Shown in pieces: positions 1-4,307 of a stretch of 5,242 bases of DNA; within the stretch, counting starts at the first letter, position 1, and each line of letters begins with the position of its first letter. The notes beneath the pieces are model-generated. The model was given only the letters and a program-made list of their open reading frames with translations, was not told the origin of the DNA and did not search any database. Origin of the DNA: Pseudomonadota bacterium (GTDB lineage: Bacteria > Pseudomonadota > Alphaproteobacteria > Rhizobiales > Rhizobiaceae); NCBI GenBank assembly GCA_023451915.1, contig JAEXXS010000252.1:1-5242 (forward strand), written 5' to 3'. The translations under genes and the position numbers were made by a program.

Positions 1-69
1 AAGCGTATCGGCAGGTGCGATGACGACAACATCCCTGCCCTTATGTTCGAGAATCGATCTTACTGTCAT
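1..69 (-). CDS. CBS domain-containing protein, N-terminal fragment
   Basis: Only the first 23 codons are in the window; the gene runs off the left edge. The peptide begins MTVRSILEHKGRDVVVIAPADTL, the usual opening of small stand-alone two-CBS proteins of alphaproteobacteria: a short helix, then the 'V-V-I-x-P-x-D-T-L' strand and start of the first CBS repeat. Such proteins bind adenosyl nucleotides and act as cytosolic energy or redox sensors, but this fragment gives no ligand or partner. The start is supported by a strong ribosome-binding site, GGAGGGA on the minus strand at 76-82, six bases from the ATG. It follows the rhomboid gene on the same strand after 144 bases, so co-transcription is possible. 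The CBS call rests on N-terminal resemblance only. Confidence 0.7.
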   Translation of the reverse strand, partial: MTVRSILEHKGRDVVVIAPADTL

Positions 70-208
70 GCCAAGTCCCTCCAAGATTTAGCATTCGCAG
101 CTTTCAGGCGCTCAAACACCTGTAAGCCGAACGCAGCTCCTCCCGCCGCGTTCCATGATGGTGCGCTTTGATTGCACGATTAGCAAGTACCATAAAACTG
201 GGAGGGAA

Positions 209-230
209 CGGTTCTAACGCCTGAGAACCG
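209..230 (-). repeat. 7-bp inverted repeat spanning the rhomboid stop codon
   Basis: CGGTTCT (209-215) and AGAACCG (224-230) form a perfect 7-bp stem with an 8-base loop, overlapping the last codons and TAG stop of the rhomboid gene. On the minus strand it is followed by a pyrimidine-rich stretch (TTCCCTCCCAGTTTT) rather than a clean T-run. It is at best a weak terminator or an mRNA 3'-end stabiliser between rhomboid and the CBS gene. Nothing else convincing was seen in 84-208. Confidence 0.35.
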
Positions 231-954
231 CATCATAGCTGCGCGGACGATCCAGCAGCGAAATCCCGAAGAAACCGGCGATAAAACCGCCAATATGCGC
301 TTCCCAGGCGATGCCCGACAAATCAGCACCGCCCGTCGTGTAGAGGCCGGTGATGATGTTGATCACGAACCATACGCCAACGAAGGTCAGGACGGGCTTT
401 AGCGTCAGTGTGAAGCCGACCGGCAGCACCGGACCGGCAAATTCCGCGCGTCGTCCGGCATTCACGCGCCGGAACCCATAGCGCGCCGAAGCGCCCATCA
501 TGCCGGAAATCGCGCCCGAAGCACCAACCAGTGGCGTCACGCTATCCGGATAAACCGCATAATGCGTCAGTCCGGCGATAATCGCGGTGAAGATCCAGAA
601 AATCATCATGCGAGCCGTTCCGATTCGCCCGGCCAGCGGCGAACCGAAGGCGGCAAGCCAGATCATATTGACCACGATATGCTCGATACCGCCATGCATG
701 AAGGAATAGCTGATCAGCGTAAAAAGGGCTGCCGGATCGGTAAAACCGCTTGCCATCGAGAATCGAGCCGGGATCAGTGAGAAGTTCAGCATGAACTCAT
801 AGTTCTGCTGCTCGCTGATCAGATAGTTCTGATAGACATAGACCGCGACGCAGATACCGATCAGCGCGAGCACTATGCCTGGAATATTGAAAATCGGCTC
901 ACTTCCGCCCGAACGACCGCGATTATTCTGCATTTCCGGTTGCGGAAGGACCAT
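214..954 (-). CDS. Rhomboid family intramembrane serine protease
   Basis: A 246-residue polytopic membrane protein of the rhomboid family (S54), which cleaves transmembrane substrates within the bilayer using a Ser-His dyad. The hydrophobic pattern gives six core membrane segments, near residues 25-42, 76-98, 113-133, 142-156, 188-203 and 215-235. The diagnostic motifs are all present: HGGIEHIVVN at about 87-96 (the H-x3-H-x3-N region of TM2), GASGAISG with the nucleophile Ser146 in TM4, and EAHIGGFIAG with catalytic His220 in TM6. It therefore looks active. A hydrophilic N-terminus of about 22 residues precedes TM1. There is no seventh helix or extra domain. A GTG two codons upstream (958-960) also opens the frame, but the ATG at 952-954 has the better-placed ribosome-binding site. 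The substrate is unknown. It faces the PAS gene across the 955-1380 gap and precedes the CBS gene. Confidence 0.93.
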   Translation of the reverse strand: MVLPQPEMQNNRGRSGGSEPIFNIPGIVLALIGICVAVYVYQNYLISEQQNYEFMLNFSLIPARFSMASGFTDPAALFTLISYSFMHGGIEHIVVNMIWLAAFGSPLAGRIGTARMMIFWIFTAIIAGLTHYAVYPDSVTPLVGASGAISGMMGASARYGFRRVNAGRRAEFAGPVLPVGFTLTLKPVLTFVGVWFVINIITGLYTTGGADLSGIAWEAHIGGFIAGFFGISLLDRPRSYDAVLRR

Positions 955-962
955 GAACACTG

Positions 963-968
963 CTTTCC
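963..968 (-). promoter_or_regulatory. Ribosome-binding site choosing the rhomboid ATG start
   Basis: GGAAAG on the minus strand lies eight bases before the ATG at 954 but only two bases before the alternative GTG at 960. This favours the ATG and a 246-residue protein. Confidence 0.5.
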
Positions 969-1071
969 AGATTGCGAAACCGCGATGGGGCCAACGAGGC
1001 CCAGAAACGACAATCGGCCCAATCGGACCGCTCGCGTGGCGAAACCAGCATTTGATAGGATAGAAATCGTT

Positions 1072-1105
1072 AAAAATAAAGGCCAGTGGAGGTCAACCAC
1101 CGGCC
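1072..1105 (-). terminator. Rho-independent terminator with no upstream gene
   Basis: On the minus strand GGCCGGTGG (1105-1097), a 7-base loop (TTGACCT) and CCACTGGCC (1089-1081) form a 9-position stem with one mismatch. TTTATTTTT (1080-1072) follows at once. This is the classic hairpin plus U-tract, and it points only to the minus strand because no T-run follows on the plus strand. No minus-strand coding sequence lies upstream before the PAS gene begins on the other strand. It therefore appears to end a non-coding transcript from 1110-1300, or to act as a premature terminator ahead of rhomboid. The loop and adjoining stem contain ACCTCC, an anti-Shine-Dalgarno-like string. Confidence 0.75.
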
Positions 1106-1110
1106 CTGAT

Positions 1111-1129
1111 GCGAACCAGCGAGATTCGC
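1111..1129 (-). repeat. Hairpin just upstream of the orphan terminator
   Basis: GCGAA (1111-1115) and TTCGC (1125-1129) form a perfect 5-bp stem around a 9-base loop. It lies five bases from the terminator stem, so the minus-strand transcript would end in two consecutive hairpins. A GATTC (GANTC) site at 1123-1127 overlaps one arm. Confidence 0.3.
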
Positions 1130-1290
1130 AAAAATAACGACTGGATCTCAGAAAAACACCAACCAAGACAAAGGCTTCATCTGATGCCCTCATCAAACGC
1201 CAGCGCTATCCACATTGCAAGAATTACTTGTTGTTAACCTTAACAGCCGAGCACCGTGGATGAAGAAAGGGTTAAGCTGGCATCTGCATC

Positions 1291-1306
1291 GTTAATACTA
1301 TTTTAA
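1291..1306 (-). promoter_or_regulatory. Predicted CtrA-binding site (TTAA-N7-TTAAC)
   Basis: On the minus strand the sequence TTAAAATAGTATTAAC matches the full CtrA consensus TTAA-N7-TTAAC without mismatch; on the plus strand it reads TTAA-N7-TTAA. CtrA is the essential cell-cycle response regulator of alphaproteobacteria. The orientation favours minus-strand transcription (candidate sRNA, or rhomboid). On the plus strand a TACTAT hexamer (1296-1301) inside the box could be a -10 of the PAS gene, in which case CtrA would compete with polymerase there. Three further TTAA words lie close by (1234, 1240, 1272). Binding is predicted only. Confidence 0.5.
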
Positions 1307-1380
1307 TGGTCGCGAGACGGAGCCAAGGCGCTTCGCAATCGAGAAAAATCCAAATTCACCCAGAATCAAACGAACGGCGC

Positions 1381-2043
1381 ATGATGAAACACCGCAGCAC
1401 GATCGCGATCTTCAGCGAATGGCAGCGACTGGCCTTTGATCGCAATGACGATCTTGAGCGCGGTTTTCAAGCCCCGCAGCGCACTGATATCGAACCGCGT
1501 CGGCTCGGACGGCATTTGTCCGATCTCTTTTTCGTGGAAGCCGACGAAAACGGCGAGTTGGTCTTTCGTCTTGGCGGCACGCGAATCTGCACCCTGTTCG
1601 GCCGCGAGTTGAAAGGCGTGCGCCTTTTATCCTTGTGGCCGGAGCGTGACCGCCCTGCCCTCCGTGAATTGGCGCAGAATGTCAGCGCGATGCAGATTCC
1701 CGCGCTGAGCCTGCATGACGGAATCAGTCTGTCGGGCCGCAGCCTCAGCTTCGAAATGCTGCTCGCCCCATTGGAAGCGAGTAACGGTCGCGTTGGTCTT
1801 ATGGGCAGCATGGCCGTTCTGGACAATGTGACCTGGGCAGGCGCGGACCCTCTGGTGCTCGGCCATCTCAATCATGTTGAGCCGATTGCACCGGACCTGG
1901 CGCTGGCCGATGAAGCGGTGAAGGCGGCCATCTTCACGGTCAATGCCTCGAACCGCACCCGTCAGTGGACAGAAACCCGATTGGCAGCGCCGCCCATCCG
2001 CAAGACCCCGCATCTGCGCGTCATCAATGGCGGCAAAGCTTGA
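1381..2043 (+). CDS. PAS domain protein, PAS_5/DUF1457 family
   Basis: A 220-residue soluble protein. Residues about 36-150 resemble the PAS_5 (formerly DUF1457) domain, an alphaproteobacterial PAS variant, with the core 'RxGGTRICTLFGRELKGVRLLSLW' region at 63-86 and a later strand pair around 120-148. No kinase, cyclase, HTH or membrane segment is joined to it, so it is a single-domain sensor or adaptor of unknown ligand. The C-terminal 70 residues look low in structure and end in a basic tail (RKTPHLRVINGGKA). The frame is open back to an ATG at 1306, but that codon lies inside the CtrA-type box and lacks a ribosome-binding site. The paired ATGs at 1381 and 1384 fit where the conserved region begins; neither has a clear Shine-Dalgarno, so the start is uncertain. 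A GAATC methylation-type site lies at 1363-1367. The tandem-PilZ gene follows after 87 bases with its own promoter. Confidence 0.82.
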   Translation: MMKHRSTIAIFSEWQRLAFDRNDDLERGFQAPQRTDIEPRRLGRHLSDLFFVEADENGELVFRLGGTRICTLFGRELKGVRLLSLWPERDRPALRELAQNVSAMQIPALSLHDGISLSGRSLSFEMLLAPLEASNGRVGLMGSMAVLDNVTWAGADPLVLGHLNHVEPIAPDLALADEAVKAAIFTVNASNRTRQWTETRLAAPPIRKTPHLRVINGGKA

Positions 2044-2057
2044 AATCGCAGTTTCTC

Positions 2058-2085
2058 TTTTGCGCCAAATTGCTTTAAGTATAAT
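2058..2085 (+). promoter_or_regulatory. Predicted sigma-70-type promoter of the PilZ gene
   Basis: A perfect TATAAT (2080-2085) sits in an AT-rich island between the PAS stop and the PilZ start. The best -35 at normal spacing is the poor TTTTGC (2058-2063, 16-base spacer). Transcription would start near 2092, leaving a leader of about 39 bases. The weak -35 suggests activator dependence or an incorrect assignment. Confidence 0.4.
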
Positions 2086-2111
2086 ATAAATAACAGATAC
2101 TTGGCGAAAAA
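2058..2111. repeat. 11-bp inverted repeat bracketing the PilZ -10 box
   Basis: TTTTGCGCCAA (2058-2068) and TTGGCGAAAAA (2101-2111) are inverted copies matching at 10 of 11 positions, 32 bases apart. The centre-to-centre distance is 43 bases, close to four helical turns. One arm covers the -35 position and the other lies just past the predicted start site, as expected for a pair of operator half-sites. A folded mRNA structure is less likely because the left arm precedes the predicted transcription start. Confidence 0.4.
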
Positions 2112-2130
2112 CTGAGATGGGCCAGCTTCG

Positions 2131-2736
2131 ATGAAGGGATATGGGGCGACATCACCTGCGAATAGCGGGCGACAGGATAATTTCAATTCCGTCAATGTTG
2201 ATCTCAATGGTCGCTATATGCTGGAAAACCGCAGCGAATATCCCTGCGTCCTGAAGCGCATGTCGCCCGGCACTGCCCTGATGACCGGTATCGCAACGCC
2301 GCGCAATGGCGAACGTATCATTGCCTATATCGATCACGTCGGACGTATAGAAGGCACGGCCTACCAGATTTCAGCAGAAGGTTTTCATCTTCTCCTCACC
2401 AATACCGCGACCAAAAAGGACAAGCTTTCGGCGCAGCTGACATGGCTTGCAAACCGGCATGAACTTTCGCTGCCGGAAGATCGTCGGCATGAACGTGTGG
2501 TCCCGCGCAAATCACATCAGAATGTTACCTTCCCGGATGGCACCCAGTTGCTCTGCCGCATCGCCGACTTGTCGCTTTCGGGCGCAGCTATCGAATGCGA
2601 TGTCAAACCGCCGATCAAGAGCGGCGTCCTTTTGGGACCGATCCGCGGGCGGGTCGTGCGCCATTTCGCAGACGGCTTCGCCATCGAATTCGCCACTATC
2701 CAGACGAGCACGACGCTCGACAGTCTTTTCAGCTGA
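2131..2736 (+). CDS. Tandem PilZ domain protein (c-di-GMP receptor family)
   Basis: A 201-residue soluble protein with two PilZ-like units. The C-terminal unit (about 115-195) keeps both c-di-GMP signature motifs: RRHER (R118 and R122 of R-x3-R) and DLSLSG (D146, S148, G151 of D/N-x-S-x2-G). It should be able to bind c-di-GMP. The N-terminal unit (about 20-105; 'VDLNGRYMLENRSEYPC ... ERIIAYIDHVGRIEG') has the fold pattern, but its arginine motif is lost and the second motif is degraded to RMSPGTAL, so it probably does not bind. There are no membrane or output domains, so it presumably acts through a protein partner. The ATG at 2131 is chosen because the next ATG (2218) would cut off the first strands of the N-terminal unit. 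Its Shine-Dalgarno is weak (GAGATGGG, 2114-2121). A long hairpin overlaps the stop codon. Confidence 0.88.
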   Translation: MKGYGATSPANSGRQDNFNSVNVDLNGRYMLENRSEYPCVLKRMSPGTALMTGIATPRNGERIIAYIDHVGRIEGTAYQISAEGFHLLLTNTATKKDKLSAQLTWLANRHELSLPEDRRHERVVPRKSHQNVTFPDGTQLLCRIADLSLSGAAIECDVKPPIKSGVLLGPIRGRVVRHFADGFAIEFATIQTSTTLDSLFS

Positions 2737-2755
2737 ACGTTGTTCGGTTGAAAAG
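2725..2755 (+). repeat. 14-bp hairpin overlapping the PilZ stop codon
   Basis: 2725-2738 and 2742-2755 can pair over 14 positions (12 Watson-Crick, two G-U) around a GTT loop; the outer arms are CTTTTCA and TGAAAAG. The TGA stop (2734-2736) is inside the stem. No T-run follows on either strand, so it is not a classical terminator. It may stabilise the mRNA 3' end or assist Rho-dependent termination. Confidence 0.45.
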
Positions 2756-2790
2756 ATGAACGCTTGTCAAGGTTACGGATTGGCAAACCG

Positions 2791-2800
2791 CCCGCGCGGG
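2791..2800. repeat. 10-bp GC palindrome CCCGCGCGGG
   Basis: A perfect palindrome in the PilZ-protease intergenic region, between TTGGCA (2780-2785) and TATAAA (2801-2806). The 15-base spacing between those two hexamers is short for a sigma-70 promoter, so the promoter reading is weak. Confidence 0.25.
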
Positions 2801-2820
2801 TATAAACAGTAAAACATCGC

Positions 2821-2836
2821 GAAAACCCGCGTTTTC
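2821..2836. repeat. 6-bp inverted repeat GAAAAC/GTTTTC
   Basis: A perfect 6-bp stem with a CCGC loop, followed closely by a small GGCT/AGCC stem (2838-2850). T-runs are present but interrupted. It could be a weak factor-independent end for the PilZ transcript or a protein site. It lies in the 241-base gap 2737-2977, in which I see no gene. Confidence 0.25.
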
Positions 2837-2897
2837 AGGCTGATTTAGCCACTTTCTTTACAAAAACTTTCAATATTCCGCGCAGTTTTAATCGAAT

Positions 2898-2929
2898 TTG
2901 ACTCGCATTTTCGCGCGCAAATTTGCGCG
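2898..2929 (+). promoter_or_regulatory. 16-bp perfect palindrome next to a -35-like TTGACT
   Basis: CGCGCAAATTTGCGCG (2914-2929) is a perfect 16-bp palindrome 48 bases before the protease start. TTGACT (2898-2903) just upstream is the best -35-like element in the gap. A -10 at 17-base spacing would fall within the palindrome (2921-2926, a poor match). The arrangement suits an operator covering the -10 region. GACTC (2900-2904), a GANTC methylation-type site, overlaps the -35-like element. Confidence 0.35.
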
Positions 2930-2954
2930 GCTTCAAATTGTCCCGGTCATTTTG

Positions 2955-2971
2955 ATCTCCAACAGGGAGAT
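2955..2971 (+). promoter_or_regulatory. Ribosome-binding site held in a 6-bp hairpin
   Basis: AGGGAGA (2964-2970) is a strong Shine-Dalgarno seven bases before the ATG at 2978. ATCTCC (2955-2960) is perfectly complementary to GGAGAT (2966-2971) with an AACAG loop, so the site sits on the 3' arm of a hairpin. This could limit translation of the protease, for example by temperature or a trans-acting factor. Confidence 0.45.
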
Positions 2972-2977
2972 AAAAGA

Positions 2978-3586
2978 ATGACCAAGCAAACCATCATCGC
3001 AGCATTTTTTCTGCTGCTCGGCGTTGGATTGGCGCAGGCAGCAAACCCAGCCTCCACCTCGCCATGGATGACCACCGGAGAACGCACCTCGCAGCCGATC
3101 GGGCATTATGAATTTTGCGAGCGCTACCCGGCTGAGTGCAAAATCGTCAGCCGCAACACCAGCGCTCTCAAGCTGACGCCGAAGCTCTGGCAGCAGATCA
3201 TCGCCGTCAACGACAGCGTGAACACGCGAATCAAGCCCGCCACAGACATGGAAGTCTGGGGACACGAGGAATATTGGGAATATCCGGTCACCGCTGGCGA
3301 CTGCGACGATTACATGCTGGAAAAGCAGCGCGAACTGATGGCGCTGGGCATTCCCGCCAGTACGCTGCTGTTCACCGTCGTTCGCCAGCCGAATGGTGAC
3401 GGCCATGCCGTCCTGACGGTTCGCACCGACCGCGGCGATTTCATTCTCGACAATCTTGATGAGCGCGTTCTGGCCTGGAACAAGACCGACTACACCTACC
3501 TGAAGCGCCAGTCGACCGCGAACAGCGGCAGCTGGGTCTCGATCAAGGATGACCGCGACATTCTCGTCGGCAGCATCAAGAACTGA
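2978..3586 (+). CDS. Secreted transglutaminase-like cysteine protease (BTLCP, Peptidase_C93)
   Basis: A 202-residue exported protein of the bacterial transglutaminase-like cysteine proteinase family (PF06035). A signal peptide occupies residues 1-21: KQ near the start, a hydrophobic stretch AAFFLLLGVGLA, and an A-Q-A cleavage site before ANPAS. The mature protein carries the papain-like triad: Cys109 in AGDCDDYMLEK, His143 in GDGHAVLTV and Asp158 in FILDN. A second cysteine pair, FCERYPAEC (C47, C54), is typical of the family and may form a disulfide. The best-known member, LapG, is a periplasmic protease that cleaves adhesins when the c-di-GMP receptor LapD lets it go. This protein is close to LapG in size, but no LapD or large adhesin gene is present, so its substrate is unknown and a lapG name would be premature. 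It is probably transcribed alone, after a palindrome-rich leader, and ends at a strong terminator. Confidence 0.9.
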   Translation: MTKQTIIAAFFLLLGVGLAQAANPASTSPWMTTGERTSQPIGHYEFCERYPAECKIVSRNTSALKLTPKLWQQIIAVNDSVNTRIKPATDMEVWGHEEYWEYPVTAGDCDDYMLEKQRELMALGIPASTLLFTVVRQPNGDGHAVLTVRTDRGDFILDNLDERVLAWNKTDYTYLKRQSTANSGSWVSIKDDRDILVGSIKN

Positions 3587-3608
3587 TCAGACACCGATTT
3601 CGATCAAA

Positions 3609-3647
3609 GGACGGGTCGCCAGTCTCCCTCTGGCCCCGTCCTTTTTT
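3609..3647 (+). terminator. Rho-independent terminator of the protease gene
   Basis: GGACGGG (3609-3615) pairs with CCCGTCC (3635-3641) and GCCAG (3618-3622) with CTGGC (3630-3634), leaving a two-base bulge (TC) and a seven-base loop. Six Ts follow (3642-3647). It sits 22 bases after the protease stop. On the minus strand only TTT follows the stem, so it would stop the convergent carbonic anhydrase transcript poorly. Confidence 0.9.
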
Positions 3648-3659
3648 ATTGCCGAAAAG

Positions 3660-4187
3660 TCAGGCTGGTTCCATGCCGCGCATGAAGGAATGCCCCTTCT
3701 CGACATAATGCTTTGCGGAAAGCTGCAGCTTTTCCACTGCCGCCTCGTCCAGTTCACGCAGAACGCGCGCCGGGGAGCCGACAACCAGCGAGTTATCCGG
3801 GATTTCCTTGCCTTCCGTCACCAGAGCACCCGCGCCGATCAGGCAGTTTTTGCCGATTCTCGCGCCATTGAGCACGATGGCCCCCATGCCGATCAACGTG
3901 TTATCCCCGATGGTGCAGCCATGCAGGATTGCGCGATGGCCGATGGTGCAGCCCGCGCCAATCGTCAGCGGAAAGCCGATATCTGTATGCATGATGCAGT
4001 GTTCCTGCACATTGGTGTCATCGCCGATGGAGATCACTTCATTGTCACCGCGCAGCACAACGCCGAACCAGAAGCCCACATTCTCGCCCACCACGACCTT
4101 GCCGATCAGTGTCGCATCCGGCGCAATCCAGTTGCTGGCGCGGTCTGCGAAATGTGGCTTATGTCCGTTATAAGCATAAATCGGCAT
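3660..4187 (-). CDS. Gamma-class carbonic anhydrase-like protein
   Basis: A 175-residue left-handed beta-helix protein built from hexapeptide repeats (IGKVVVGENVGFW..., LTIGAGCTIGHRAILHGCTIGDNTLIGMGAIVLNGARIGKNCLIGAG), ending in the usual C-terminal helix (about 144-168). It belongs to the gamma carbonic anhydrase/YrdA/PaaY group: cytosolic trimers with a metal site between subunits. The three metal-binding histidines can be placed at His67 (IMHTD), His84 (IGHRA) and His89 (LHGC), the last two five residues apart as in the Cam enzyme. The acidic loop of Cam is absent, as in most bacterial members, so CO2 hydration is likely but not certain. Acyltransferase activity is unlikely given the histidines. 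The start has an excellent ribosome-binding site, GGAGGAG at 4193-4199, five bases from the ATG. It is divergent from the membrane-protein gene across 120 bases. Confidence 0.92.
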   Translation of the reverse strand: MPIYAYNGHKPHFADRASNWIAPDATLIGKVVVGENVGFWFGVVLRGDNEVISIGDDTNVQEHCIMHTDIGFPLTIGAGCTIGHRAILHGCTIGDNTLIGMGAIVLNGARIGKNCLIGAGALVTEGKEIPDNSLVVGSPARVLRELDEAAVEKLQLSAKHYVEKGHSFMRGMEPA

Positions 4188-4208
4188 GGGAGCTCCTCCA
4201 TCAGAATG

Positions 4209-4220
4209 TTTTCATGAAAA
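4209..4220. repeat. 12-bp palindrome TTTTCATGAAAA
   Basis: A perfect 12-bp palindrome in the divergent region, 22 bases upstream of the carbonic anhydrase start. It could be an operator for that gene. I see no convincing -35/-10 pair for the minus strand here. Confidence 0.3.
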
Positions 4221-4256
4221 GAGCTAAGCCTTTTTCGGATAAGGGACAAGCGCTGC

Positions 4257-4289
4257 TTCACCCTCCATTAACCATAAAAGGTCGATAAT
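4257..4289 (+). promoter_or_regulatory. CtrA-like box and -10 element of the membrane-protein gene
   Basis: TTCA (4257-4260), seven bases, then TTAAC (4268-4272) matches the CtrA consensus TTAA-N7-TTAAC with one mismatch; the right half extends to TTAACCAT. GATAAT (4284-4289) lies 11 bases further on and can serve as the -10. A CtrA box in the -35 position is the usual layout of CtrA-activated promoters. No ordinary -35 is present, which fits activator dependence. Transcription would begin near 4296, giving a very short or nearly absent leader before the ATG at 4308. Confidence 0.42.
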
Positions 4290-4307
4290 CGCAGCAATAT
4301 CATCAAC

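Larger units (their letters stand above)
1072..1265 (-). ncRNA. Candidate small RNA, about 190 nt (predicted)
   Basis: This is an inference from signals on the minus strand. A perfect TTAA-N7-TTAAC box (1306-1291) is followed, after 13 bases, by GCTTAA (1277-1272), which resembles the alphaproteobacterial -10 element; transcription would start near 1265. The transcript would then contain a GCGAA/TTCGC hairpin (1129-1111) and finish at the strong terminator at 1105-1072. No substantial open reading frame with good codon use lies inside; the only reading worth noting is a ten-residue micro-ORF at 1180-1148. I do not recognise a named sRNA family. The alternative is a leader/attenuator of the rhomboid gene, whose start lies about 120 bases beyond the U-tract. 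Exact 5' end unknown. Confidence 0.33.

Noticed and set aside
104..193. A 29-residue minus-strand frame between rhomboid and the CBS gene
   Set aside because: No Shine-Dalgarno precedes it and the peptide shows no recognisable feature; likely chance.
958..960. GTG start for the rhomboid protein
   Set aside because: Only two bases separate it from the GGAAAG ribosome-binding site; the ATG at 954 has eight.
873..1196. A 107-codon minus-strand frame covering the rhomboid start region
   Set aside because: It runs through the terminator hairpin and overlaps the rhomboid N-terminus in another frame; its composition is not protein-like.
1224..1243. A further CtrA site using the TTAACCTTAAC cluster
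   Set aside because: The TTAA words are two bases apart, and the upstream half at N7 spacing is ATTA with two mismatches.
1306..1380. An upstream ATG extending the PAS protein by 25 residues
   Set aside because: The ATG lies in the CtrA-type box, has no ribosome-binding site, and the added residues are polar and unlike the domain that follows.
2764..2806. Promoter made of TTGGCA or TTGTCA with TATAAA
   Set aside because: Spacings of 15 and 31 bases fall outside the normal range.
2978..3586. Naming the protease lapG
   Set aside because: Family and triad fit, but no LapD, adhesin or Lap operon is present, and family members differ in substrate.
3660..4187. Hexapeptide acyltransferase for the beta-helix protein
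   Set aside because: The three spaced histidines and short length fit the gamma carbonic anhydrase group better.
3549..4217. A 222-codon plus-strand frame opposite the carbonic anhydrase gene
   Set aside because: It is antisense to a well-supported gene with clear hexapeptide repeats, and it crosses a strong plus-strand terminator.
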